From Bacteroidia bacterium (lineage in GTDB: Bacteria > Bacteroidota > Bacteroidia > Bacteroidales > UBA12481): a DNA stretch of 7,937 bases. Position 1 is the stretch's first letter, and the number at the start of each line of letters is the position of its first letter. The notes beneath the pieces were generated by a model that did not search any database, was not told the origin of the DNA, and worked only from the letters and a program-made list of their open reading frames with translations. Both the position numbers and the translations under genes were made by a program. The DNA is taken from positions 1 through 7,937 of the forward strand of contig JAPLDV010000722.1 of NCBI GenBank assembly GCA_026391235.1, given 5' to 3'. This document shows positions 1-6,369 of this stretch, one piece after another.

Positions 1-2001
1 CAGGTGGAACTCAGCGTTCATTTTGCGGTAATTCGGATTAAAAAGGAAGATATACCCCTTATTATTCAGGATCGCACTCGTTCCATCGCAGCGGCCAACC
101 ATGGGCTGTCCGATGATCGGCATGATATTTTTCAGATAACCGGCATTTCCATCGGTAAAGTCCATCCACTTTTTGAAAAACTGCTTATCCGCCTTGGTGA
201 ATGCATTGAATTCCTGCTCATCTCTCGCCGGCAGATAATTCACCACATGGTTAAAAGGTGCCGTGGCGATTGCCGAAATCATATTGAATTTCCATCCCAG
301 GTAATCCCAGTCGCGTGTGCGGTATTTGTCGCGGCGCATTACATCTTTGGCATCGCCCCGCTGCGTTTGATGGGTAATGAACCCCGGCCTGATCTCAACC
401 GGAGTAAAATCACGGGTCATCAGTCTCCAGGCCACCCAGCGCTGGCGGCCGGCGGTAACCCGGTCGGTGCTCAGATCCGGAAAGGCATTGAAACTTCCGG
501 GCTGCTCATCGGTCATCAGCGGATGCGGATAGGTTCCTGCGAGCCAGGTCCAGGTGCCAAAACCATGATATTGCTGCCGTCCATCGACAATCATCTCCGG
601 CACGCGACGGCGCAATTCCTCCAGAATCCTCCGGGTGCCAAACCATTGCTGGTATTTACTTGAAACCAGGCCGGCATCATCGGTATAGGCTATCCACCAG
701 TGGTCAAAGGAATATCCTCCGATACCGGTATACTCGTAAAAATCAATCAGCAGATTCACCCACCAATCCTGAAAACTCCTTAAGCCGGTGTCTACAGTCA
801 GATACCCTTCCGGTTTTTGTCCGATTTTGGTGCGCCATTCGGTCCATTCGGGATTTTGCATAAAGGGCAGTGAAGGGTAGGCATAGGCTAATAGTTTGAT
901 ATTCTTGCTTTTGGCATAATCAAGGATATCCTGAATATCAGCCGGGATCGGATCGCGTTTAGGCATCCACTCGCCTTTGCGGATCTTCTGACCCATATTC
1001 AGGAACAGCAGGCTCTCCCACCCCCAGGCATCCGCGTTGTTGTCCAATGAAGTCAAGCCACGGTGGTCCGGAGTGTAAAGTACATATTTACAACCGGTTG
1101 CGGAAGCCTGGTCAATCATTCTCTTGTATTCGGTGCGGCCTTCAGTGGTAGCCATGTTGATCTGATAATCATTCTCGCACCATCCCACATGCACCCTGAC
1201 CCCTTTCTGCGGCTGCCCGATGAGGAAGGCACGGGCACAGTCGGTTACCGCTTTGACTTCGGCGTAATCAATCCTGGACCCGCCTGCCAGAAAACCGGCC
1301 GGATCGGGTTCATAAACCCATTCAGGCGCCATATCCTGCCTGAAAGTATTTCCGGTGAGCCGGTAAGTTCCGATACACATCCGGTCGGAAGGGAAGGAGC
1401 CATTGGCAGGGTTCCAATTCATCTCCGGATCGTATGACAATTTAACATCCTGACCGTCAGCCTCATATTTGACGTACGGATTCTGAATCAGCATAAAAAA
1501 ACCATTGTCTGCATGATTTATATCTTCAGATTCCAGTCGAAAGGAAAGGCCATATTTCCCACCCGTCAGCTGAAAAGTTTCCTTAATCCGGTTTTTCACC
1601 TTCCCTGAAAAAAGGATTATCCGGTTGACTTTGAAAACATCGGTTTTTTTTGAATCGATAAACAGCTGTCTTGAAAGAAAATGCCATCCCGGTTTCAGTT
1701 CGTTCATCAACCTGAAACCATACTCCCCGGTTTCATAAAAATGAGTAACCGAGCTGTCAGATTTTATAGTTCGTGCAATGTCCATTCGATCTGATCTGAA
1801 TTCCTTTCCATTAATGGTAATTATGAAATTTACACTGTCCAGCTCGATCGGATGATTCCAGTCATGATCCTTAATGATCTGCTGATCAACATTTTTTTCG
1901 CTAAAGTTCAGATGACCGTTTTTCAAATCTTTGGTCCCGCAGGATACTAATGATGATAGCACCAATAGGATACATGGCATAATTCGGTTTGTTGTTTTCA
2001 A
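1..2001 (-). CDS. Putative lipoprotein glycoside hydrolase (TIM-barrel, alpha-galactosidase-like), 3' end outside window
   Basis: An uninterrupted minus-strand frame of about 667 codons runs off the left edge. The preferred start is TTG at 2001, giving MKTTNRIMPCILLVLSSLVS before Cys21: a basic n-region, a hydrophobic core and a clean lipobox LVSC. The only nearby ATG (1980) would leave no basic n-region; GTG at 2022 is also possible. A lipid-anchored envelope or surface protein is therefore likely. After an N-terminal part that looks beta-rich (about residues 30-210) comes an alpha/beta part with barrel-like strands that end in acidic or aromatic residues: VHVGWCEND, YTPDHRG (D312), KLLAYAYPSLPF, GGYSFDHWW (D433), IVDGRQQYHG (D473) and MTDEQPG (D498, E499). 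This pattern, with many Trp and Tyr residues, fits carbohydrate-active TIM barrels such as the GH36/GH27/GH31 group. That is inference: I cannot assign a family, substrate or catalytic pair. It is transcribed away from the prenyltransferase remnant. Confidence 0.72.
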   Translation of the reverse strand, partial: MKTTNRIMPCILLVLSSLVSCGTKDLKNGHLNFSEKNVDQQIIKDHDWNHPIELDSVNFIITINGKEFRSDRMDIARTIKSDSSVTHFYETGEYGFRLMNELKPGWHFLSRQLFIDSKKTDVFKVNRIILFSGKVKNRIKETFQLTGGKYGLSFRLESEDINHADNGFFMLIQNPYVKYEADGQDVKLSYDPEMNWNPANGSFPSDRMCIGTYRLTGNTFRQDMAPEWVYEPDPAGFLAGGSRIDYAEVKAVTDCARAFLIGQPQKGVRVHVGWCENDYQINMATTEGRTEYKRMIDQASATGCKYVLYTPDHRGLTSLDNNADAWGWESLLFLNMGQKIRKGEWMPKRDPIPADIQDILDYAKSKNIKLLAYAYPSLPFMQNPEWTEWRTKIGQKPEGYLTVDTGLRSFQDWWVNLLIDFYEYTGIGGYSFDHWWIAYTDDAGLVSSKYQQWFGTRRILEELRRRVPEMIVDGRQQYHGFGTWTWLAGTYPHPLMTDEQPGSFNAFPDLSTDRVTAGRQRWVAWRLMTRDFTPVEIRPGFITHQTQRGDAKDVMRRDKYRTRDWDYLGWKFNMISAIATAPFNHVVNYLPARDEQEFNAFTKADKQFFKKWMDFTDGNAGYLKNIMPIIGQPMVGRCDGTSAILNNKGYIFLFNPNYRKMNAEFHL

Positions 2002-2110
2002 GATTAAGTGTTTTGTTGACACTAAAAATAATCATCCGACGGGATAAAGCCATCCTTGAACAAAAAAACATAGCCGGTGTTTGTAAATAATTAATTTAGC
2101 CAAAAAATAT
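2002..2110. other. Divergent intergenic region
   Basis: This short AT-rich gap separates the minus-strand lipoprotein gene from the plus-strand prenyltransferase remnant, so promoters for both should lie here. I see only imperfect matches to the Bacteroidota -7 element TAnnTTTG: TAATTTAG at 2092-2099 on the plus strand and a TATTTTTA-like stretch near 2023-2030 on the minus strand. Neither has a correctly spaced upstream TTTG, so no promoter is called. Confidence 0.4.
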
Positions 2111-2880
2111 ATGGCGTTGAATACAGCATTTTGGGTCAGGGCCCTTCAAACGATACCGCGCGTTACCAAAGAAGAGTGGGATAATCTGGGTGTGATTTCC
2201 CGATGGCTGGTAGCCACACGATCCGGTGTACTGATTATGACCGCCTTTTCGGCCATTTTGGGTGGACTGCTGGCTTACATGGATGATTCTTTTAATAAAC
2301 CGTTTTGTACCTTGAGCTTGCCGGCTTGTTCTTCCTTCTGTTTTTCACCTGGCCCTTAAAATATATCGGTCTGGGCGAACTCACGGTTATTCTGGTTTGG
2401 GGCCCATTAATGATCGGCGGAACCTATTATGTAACAGCCGGTTACTATTGGAACCAGGTTGTTACCTGGATATCTGTTCTTTATGCCATCGGGCCGGCTT
2501 CGGTAATCATTGGAAAGCACATCGACAAACTAAAGCAGGACCGCGAAAAAAAGATTTTCACCCTTCCGGTTATTATCGGTGAAGAGATTTCCAGGTTTGT
2601 CACGTTGGACTTATGGGCGGTTCAATACATCGGGTTTATTTTTCTGGTCATTTTCGAAAGGCTGAGCTGGCCGATCCTATTGATCTTTTTTGCCTTGCCC
2701 TACCTGGTTACTAAAGGAAAACCATTCCTGAAAAAACGCCCCGAAACCAAGCCCGACCAATACGAAGCCGAAGCTTGGCCCCTTTACTTTGTCCGCTATG
2801 CTTTCGAATACAACAAACGATTCAGCCTGCTGTTTCTACTGGGGATGATCATTCACATTCTGCTGACAAAACTGGGCTAA
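2111..2880 (+). pseudogene. UbiA-family prenyltransferase, internally deleted and frameshifted
   Basis: Two frames together make one broken gene. Codons from ATG 2111 encode a typical N-terminus of the Bacteroidota UbiA/MenA-like integral membrane prenyltransferases (RALQTIPRVTKEEWDNLGVI, then WLVATRSGVLIMTAF and a first membrane helix). This frame loses family-like sequence after DDSFNK near 2300 and stops at 2359. The rest continues in another frame from about 2311 to the TAA at 2878-2880, beginning LELAGLFFLLFFTWPLKY. It keeps the second Asp-rich motif, GKHIDKLKQD (2512-2541), then TLPVIIGEE and further membrane helices. The segment that should carry the first NDxxDxxxGxD metal/diphosphate-binding motif is absent. 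From memory, family members are about 300-330 residues; here only about 256 codons remain, so roughly 60-85 residues appear lost. UbiA enzymes attach a polyprenyl chain to an aromatic or other acceptor, for example in quinone synthesis. This copy should be inactive. An assembly error is the main alternative. Confidence 0.8.
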
Positions 2881-2882
2881 CC

Positions 2883-2981
2883 TCCTTCACGTTCTTTACC
2901 TTCTTCACTCTCTTTACGTTCTTCACTCTCTTTACGTTCTTTACGTTCTTTACGTTCTTCACGTTCTTCACGTTCTTCACC
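2883..2981. repeat. Tandem array of eleven 9-bp units (TTCTTTACG type)
   Basis: Eleven consecutive 9-bp units can be read by eye. They are variants of TTCTTTACG and TTCTTCACG, with some units ending ACC or ACT and two beginning CTC. The array starts two bases after the prenyltransferase stop codon and ends about 50 bases before the sigma factor start. The most uniform units are at the right-hand side (2937-2972). Because the period is a multiple of three, it gives stop-free low-complexity frames on both strands, which I do not regard as genes. It may be a simple-sequence expansion or an interspersed intergenic repeat family. No terminator-like stem was seen. Confidence 0.9.
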
Positions 2982-3030
2982 TTTCGACCTTTGTTCGTAT
3001 TTTGCGTATTATTAGTTGTAAAACATCCGA

Positions 3031-3582
3031 ATGGATCATTCAATAATAAAACAACTCGTGATACGCGCTCAAAACAGTGATTCATCCGCTTTTGCGGAAC
3101 TGATCGGTCACACCCAGCGATTTGCTTACGGCACCGTCTACCGGATCACCGGAAATGCCGAGGAATCGAGGGATATTGTCCAGGAAGCCTACATCAGGGT
3201 ATGGACAAATCTTCAAAAATTTAACGGCCAGGTAACATTTCACACCTGGTTCTTTTCAATCCTCCGCCACCAGTCGATCGACTGGTTAAGGAAGAGGAAG
3301 ATCCGCCAATCAGCAGTCAATCATCAACTTGTTGACGCTGACAATAACCACCCCGGGGTTATTTTTGAGTTAACCGAACTAAGCCAGCTCATCCGGAACT
3401 GGATACCGGCCCTTCCCGAAACCCAGCAACTGGTTTTTATCCTGCGGGATATGGAGGATCTTCCTATCCGTGAAGTTCAGGATCAAACCGGATTAACCGA
3501 ATCCAGCATCAAATCCAATCTATACATCGCCCGTAAAAAACTGGCAAGCTATCTTAAACTTAACGGTTACCAAGTAAAATGA
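3031..3582 (+). CDS. ECF-type RNA polymerase sigma factor
   Basis: The 183-residue product has the usual size and two-domain layout of extracytoplasmic-function sigma-70 factors. Region 2 covers about residues 20-90: FAYGTVYRITGNAEESRDIV is followed by the conserved QEAYIRVW core-binding helix and then HTWFFSILRHQSIDWLRKRK, the -10 recognition part. A linker follows, and region 4 spans about residues 120-178, with LPETQQLVFILRDMEDLPIR, EVQDQTGLTESSIKSNLYIA and RKKL, the helix-turn-helix for the -35 element. Position 130 or so has Gln where the family often has Arg (PETQQ rather than PxxxR). The stop codon overlaps the next start as ATGA, so it is translationally coupled to its predicted anti-sigma factor. 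The target promoters cannot be told from this window. The start at 3031 gives a normal-length N-terminus; the upstream leader is AT-rich without a strong Shine-Dalgarno site. Confidence 0.95.
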   Translation: MDHSIIKQLVIRAQNSDSSAFAELIGHTQRFAYGTVYRITGNAEESRDIVQEAYIRVWTNLQKFNGQVTFHTWFFSILRHQSIDWLRKRKIRQSAVNHQLVDADNNHPGVIFELTELSQLIRNWIPALPETQQLVFILRDMEDLPIREVQDQTGLTESSIKSNLYIARKKLASYLKLNGYQVK

Positions 3583-4241
3583 TACCCAATACAAAATGCA
3601 ATGATGTCAAAAATCTTATCTATCTTACTGAAGATGAGATAAACCCTGAGGAGGAATTATTGCTGTCCGCACACCTGGCCTCATGTTCATCCTGTAATGA
3701 AGCACGCGAAGATTTTCGGGCTGCACGTGCAAAAACCGTTCAATTAAAATATGAAATGCCGGAATATCCCGATTTTAAAGAATCCACAGAACTCCTGATC
3801 AAATCCCATGCGAGCCTGATCAGAGGCACATCTGTCAAAAATCAATTCTGGCAGAGAACCGTCATGATTGCCCGCTATGCATCAGGCATCGCTGCGGTAT
3901 TCTTTCTGGTCCTTTTTATCTCGGAACAAACTATTTCGGTTCACAAAATCTCCAGGCTTGAAAACCGGATCCAATCGACGGTAAATCCCTCATCACCCGG
4001 GCTTATCGATCGGCTGACCCTTGCCCGGAGCGTATTTACCGGTAAGGAGTGGACCGATCTGGCCGAAAAACTGAATGTGAACCAAAGCGTCACGGATCGC
4101 AGGGATATTCTCCGGATTAAAAACGCCTTTGAGAAACGGATGCACTCGCGGAGAACAGGAGAGCTGGCTTTTATGGCTTCATTACGGAGTTCACTGACGA
4201 TAAAGAGAAATGTCATCACCTTTAATAACCTATTCAAATGA
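3579..4241 (+). CDS. Membrane anti-sigma factor with zinc-binding (ZAS-like) domain
   Basis: The 220-residue product begins with a zinc-binding anti-sigma signature: Cys7, then His32-x3-Cys36-x2-Cys39 (AHLASCSSC) in a helical N-terminal domain. In this family the domain binds and holds the ECF sigma factor. One predicted membrane helix lies at about residues 97-115 (IARYASGIAAVFFLVLFIS), which places the zinc domain in the cytoplasm and residues 116-220 in the periplasm. The periplasmic part starts with a short coiled-coil-like stretch (VHKISRLENRIQS) and ends in a basic helical region I do not recognise (LTLARSVFTGKEWTDLAEKL and onward). It overlaps the sigma factor gene by four bases (ATGA) and the next gene in the same way, which strongly suggests one transcript and a matched pair. 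The anti-sigma role is inferred from motif, topology and position. Confidence 0.88.
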   Translation: MIPNTKCNDVKNLIYLTEDEINPEEELLLSAHLASCSSCNEAREDFRAARAKTVQLKYEMPEYPDFKESTELLIKSHASLIRGTSVKNQFWQRTVMIARYASGIAAVFFLVLFISEQTISVHKISRLENRIQSTVNPSSPGLIDRLTLARSVFTGKEWTDLAEKLNVNQSVTDRRDILRIKNAFEKRMHSRRTGELAFMASLRSSLTIKRNVITFNNLFK

Positions 4242-5293
4242 AAACAAGAGAAATTAACTATTCGACATGGAAAATCGGCCTGATACTCGGGATCTTGATA
4301 CTCATCATGCCCGGGTGCCTCGATGTATGGATAACCACCCAGATCCGGCCGGACGGCAGTATTGAACAGAAGATCCAATTCAAGGGCGATGATTCTACCG
4401 AAATCGCCACGGCCAATTTTGCCTTCCTGAAAGAGGCAGATTGGAAAAGGGAATGGAGCAAGCCCGAAAAAGATAAATTCCAGCTGATTCTATCCAAAGA
4501 ATTCAAGTCGGTTAAGGAGCTGAATGCATCGATGAACCCTGCCGACACCAATCAACAGGTTATCCGGATTAATGCCTCCCTCCAGCGGAAATTCCGGTGG
4601 TTCTTTACCCGTTATGTATACACCGAAACCATTCTTAATGCTAATCCGTTTCCCGGACCGGACTATCATAACTATCTGACCGATGAGGAGGTCCGGCTGA
4701 TTTCACTGAATGAAGATAACCGTAAAGCCGATCCTGGATTTGATACTGTAAGGTATAAAGTCACTGAGAAGCGTTTTGAAGAGTTTCTTTTCCGCAGCAT
4801 ATTTGAAGATTTTTATCAGCAGATACTGTCAGTCCTTGCAGATGACAAATCACTAACCCTCTCCAGGCAGGATCTGGATGGCAAGAAGGACATCCTGTAC
4901 CATTTCCTGATCGACAGTGTAAAAAGCGATGGAACGGATTCATTGCTCCTTGAATCAAATAAGATTATCAATCATCCTGATATCGAGGTGATCCGGGCAA
5001 AATACCTGAACCGGTTCGACGGTTTCCAGCAGAGAATGAAATTTCATGAATCAACCAGCGATGACAGCTATAAATTCACGATCCGCATGCCCGGCCTGTT
5101 GCTCCAAACCAACAGTCCAAAGATTGAAGGATCGGAAACCGGCTGGGATTTAACCTATTACGATTTCTTTTTCAAAGACTACACCATGACTGCAGAAAGC
5201 CGCAAGGTCAACACCTGGGCCTTTATTGTGGCGGGATTGGTGTTGCTGGTGGCATTGGTGAGTTTGATCGGGGCATTGCGGAGGAGACGGTGA
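4238..5293 (+). CDS. Lipoprotein with C-terminal membrane helix, third gene of sigma/anti-sigma operon (LppM-like?)
   Basis: The 351-residue product has a lipoprotein signal: basic and polar residues, a hydrophobic core, then IMPGC with Cys27 as the likely lipidated residue. The mature part begins LDVWITTQIRPDGSIEQKIQ, a beta-strand pattern with a PDGS turn. It continues as a mixed domain with many charged residues and no catalytic motif I recognise. The end is a hydrophobic helix (TWAFIVAGLVLLVALVSLIG, about residues 326-345) and a basic tail, RRRR. A lipid anchor at one end and a positive-inside membrane helix at the other would tie both ends to the inner membrane, with about 300 residues in the periplasm. 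The opening strands and C-terminal helix recall the LppM/DUF3153 type of lipoprotein; that is a weak resemblance. The ATGA overlap with the anti-sigma gene suggests a linked role, such as sensor, modulator or regulated effector. Function is unknown. Confidence 0.85.
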   Translation: MKTREINYSTWKIGLILGILILIMPGCLDVWITTQIRPDGSIEQKIQFKGDDSTEIATANFAFLKEADWKREWSKPEKDKFQLILSKEFKSVKELNASMNPADTNQQVIRINASLQRKFRWFFTRYVYTETILNANPFPGPDYHNYLTDEEVRLISLNEDNRKADPGFDTVRYKVTEKRFEEFLFRSIFEDFYQQILSVLADDKSLTLSRQDLDGKKDILYHFLIDSVKSDGTDSLLLESNKIINHPDIEVIRAKYLNRFDGFQQRMKFHESTSDDSYKFTIRMPGLLLQTNSPKIEGSETGWDLTYYDFFFKDYTMTAESRKVNTWAFIVAGLVLLVALVSLIGALRRRR

Positions 5294-5332
5294 TTGGCAC
5301 CCTGACTCGGACCTCCCCCTGACCCATAGCCG

Positions 5333-5357
5333 TCAACCAAAGGAATTTTTTGGTTGA
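5333..5357 (+). other. Hairpin downstream of the sigma-factor operon
   Basis: TCAACCAAA and TTTGGTTGA form a perfect 9-bp inverted repeat around a 7-nt loop, about 40 bases after the stop of the third operon gene. The loop and 3' arm contain a run of T, but no U-tract follows the stem (the next bases are AATTGAGG). It is therefore not a textbook intrinsic terminator. It could still end the transcript, protect its 3' end, or work as a bidirectional structure. Confidence 0.5.
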
Positions 5358-5454
5358 AATTGAGGTTTGAATCTATCTATTCGAGGGCCGGGGTGGGTAC
5401 AACTTTCGATTGTGCCTTCACTGGCCCCCAACGATATTTGTAACAATTTCCTCA

Positions 5455-5462
5455 TATGTTTG
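5455..5462 (+). promoter_or_regulatory. Candidate Bacteroidota -7 promoter element
   Basis: TATGTTTG matches the TAnnTTTG consensus of the primary Bacteroidota sigma factor exactly. It lies 26 bases before the ATG of the LolA-like gene and would give a leader of roughly 20 nt, normal for the group. The expected upstream TTTG at about 19-21 bases is not seen; the nearest TTTG (5437-5440) is too close at 14 bases. The AT-rich leader AAATTAAAAATCAAACAA precedes the start codon without a clear Shine-Dalgarno site. Confidence 0.4.
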
Positions 5463-5488
5463 TCCTATAGAAATTAAAAATCAAACAA

Positions 5489-6208
5489 ATGAAAAAAATC
5501 GCTGTTCTATTCTCCGCTTTGATGCTGGTTTCCGGCACTTTTCTTTCCGCTCAGTCACTGGATGACGTTCTTAAAGAGCACTTTAAAGCCATCGGTCAGG
5601 AAAAACTGGTGAAAGTTAACTCAATAAAAACCACCGGGAAAATGGTTACCCAAGGCATGGAAATTCCCTTTATTCAGATGGCAAAACGTCCTGATTGCAT
5701 GCGTATTGAAGGCACTTTACAGGGATTATCCTTTATTCAGACTTATAATGGCAAAGACGGGTGGAACCTGAACCCGTTCGCAGGAGTTACCGAACCTCAG
5801 CCCATGGGTGAAGATGAATTGAAAACGATGAAATACTCGTCTGATCTCGATGGGATGATGTGGAACTTTAAAGATAAAAATTACACGGTAACCCTTGATG
5901 GTAAGGAAGATATGGAAGGTACATCCTGCTATAAAATTAAATTGGTTACGAAGGACGGGGATGTATTCACCAATTACATCGACAGCGATTCTTATGTGAT
6001 GATCCGTACCAACACTAAAGTTAAAATGCAGGGCAACGAAGTCGAAAGTGATACCTACTATAGTAACTACACTCAGTTTGAAGGGCTTGCCATGCCAGGT
6101 AAAATTGATACCAAGATGAACGGCCAGGTAGTGATGACCATCGTGACAGATAAAGTCGAAATCAACCTCGACCTCGACAAATCGCTTTTCGAGAAACCGG
6201 TGAAATAA
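5489..6208 (+). CDS. Secreted LolA-like (outer-membrane lipoprotein-sorting-like) protein
   Basis: The 239-residue product starts with a Sec signal peptide (MKKIAVLFSALMLVSGTFLS, cleavage near AQ at residues 21-22) and no lipobox Cys, so a soluble periplasmic or exported protein is expected. The mature part opens with a helix (LDDVLKEHFKAIGQEKLVKV) and then an antiparallel strand series: SIKTTGKMVTQGMEIPFIQM, KRPDCMRIEG, SFIQTYNGKDGWNLNPF, and later MEGTSCYKIKLVTKDGDVFT, NYIDSDSYVMIR and GLAMPGKIDTKMNGQ. This order (helix, strands of a half-barrel, a YNGKDGW-type turn, then a Y-K-I-x-L strand) is typical of the LolA/LolB/RseB-like fold, which holds lipid or lipoprotein acyl chains. It resembles the many Bacteroidota proteins annotated as lipoprotein-sorting or DUF4292-like, not true LolA, so the ligand is unknown. 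It has its own likely promoter and is probably monocistronic or weakly linked to the next gene. Confidence 0.78.
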   Translation: MKKIAVLFSALMLVSGTFLSAQSLDDVLKEHFKAIGQEKLVKVNSIKTTGKMVTQGMEIPFIQMAKRPDCMRIEGTLQGLSFIQTYNGKDGWNLNPFAGVTEPQPMGEDELKTMKYSSDLDGMMWNFKDKNYTVTLDGKEDMEGTSCYKIKLVTKDGDVFTNYIDSDSYVMIRTNTKVKMQGNEVESDTYYSNYTQFEGLAMPGKIDTKMNGQVVMTIVTDKVEINLDLDKSLFEKPVK

Positions 6209-6244
6209 AAAGTGACTAGTGACGAGTGACGTTGAAAATTGTAG

Positions 6245-6262
6245 GGACGCATAATTGCGTCC
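6245..6262. repeat. Palindrome GGACGCA-TAAT-TGCGTCC (first repeat unit)
   Basis: A perfect 7-bp inverted repeat with a 4-nt loop lies inside the first unit. A G-T wobble could extend it by one pair. In RNA it would make a compact hairpin between the two genes; as DNA it is a symmetric site that could bind a dimeric protein. Confidence 0.75.
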
Positions 6263-6295
6263 TTATCCGTGACAAGTGACGTTGAAAATTGTAGG

Positions 6296-6311
6296 GACGC
6301 ATATTTGCGTC
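6296..6311. repeat. Palindrome GACGCA-TATT-TGCGTC (second repeat unit)
   Basis: The second unit keeps the same 6-bp inverted repeat while its loop differs (TATT instead of TAAT) and its outermost pair is lost to a G-T wobble. Stem conservation with loop change is what a structured repeat would show, although two copies are too few to prove it. Confidence 0.72.
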
Positions 6312-6369
6312 TTCTTGACAAGTGACGCGTGAAGCGACAACCGACAACTGATAACAAACAACATCCATC

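Larger units (their letters stand above)
6212..6327. repeat. Intergenic repeat: AGTGACG heptamers and two 50-bp-spaced palindrome units
   Basis: The spacer begins with three heptamers in a row (AGTGACT, AGTGACG, AGTGACG from 6212). Two units follow at a 50-base interval (6226 and 6276), each reading GTGACGTTGAAAATT, GTAGGGACGCAT and then a short AT stretch with TGCGTC. A third, partial GACAAGTGACG starts at 6317. The two full units differ at only a few positions in about 37. They fill most of the gap between the LolA-like gene and the beta-propeller gene. No coding frame or transposase is present. They look like copies of a small interspersed palindromic (REP- or MITE-like) repeat, but copy number elsewhere cannot be seen here. 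Confidence 0.88.

Noticed and set aside
4..663. Plus-strand open frames opposite the lipoprotein gene (also 660-863 and 1063-1437)
   Set aside because: The minus strand has one continuous frame of about 667 codons with a signal peptide and protein-like composition across the same bases; the plus-strand frames are its shadows.
2092..2099. Promoter -7 element TAATTTAG before the prenyltransferase remnant
   Set aside because: It has a mismatch to TAnnTTTG, would place the transcript start only a few bases before the ATG, and has no correctly spaced upstream element.
2883..2981. CRISPR array
   Set aside because: The units are 9 bp and contiguous with no spacers, so this is a simple tandem repeat.
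2849..3085. Minus-strand frame with a KVKNVKN-type repeated protein, and the plus-strand counterpart with FTFFTLF repeats (2775-3080)
   Set aside because: Both are read straight from the 9-bp tandem array, overlap the prenyltransferase or sigma factor coding regions, and have no start context or homology-like sequence.
5385..5427. GGGCC/GGCCC inverted repeat in the gap before the LolA-like gene
   Set aside because: The arms are only 5 bp and are separated by more than 30 bases, which is easily due to chance.
6212..6327. CRISPR-like pair of repeats
   Set aside because: Only two full copies exist, the stretch between them is itself made of similar repeat pieces, and no cas gene is nearby.
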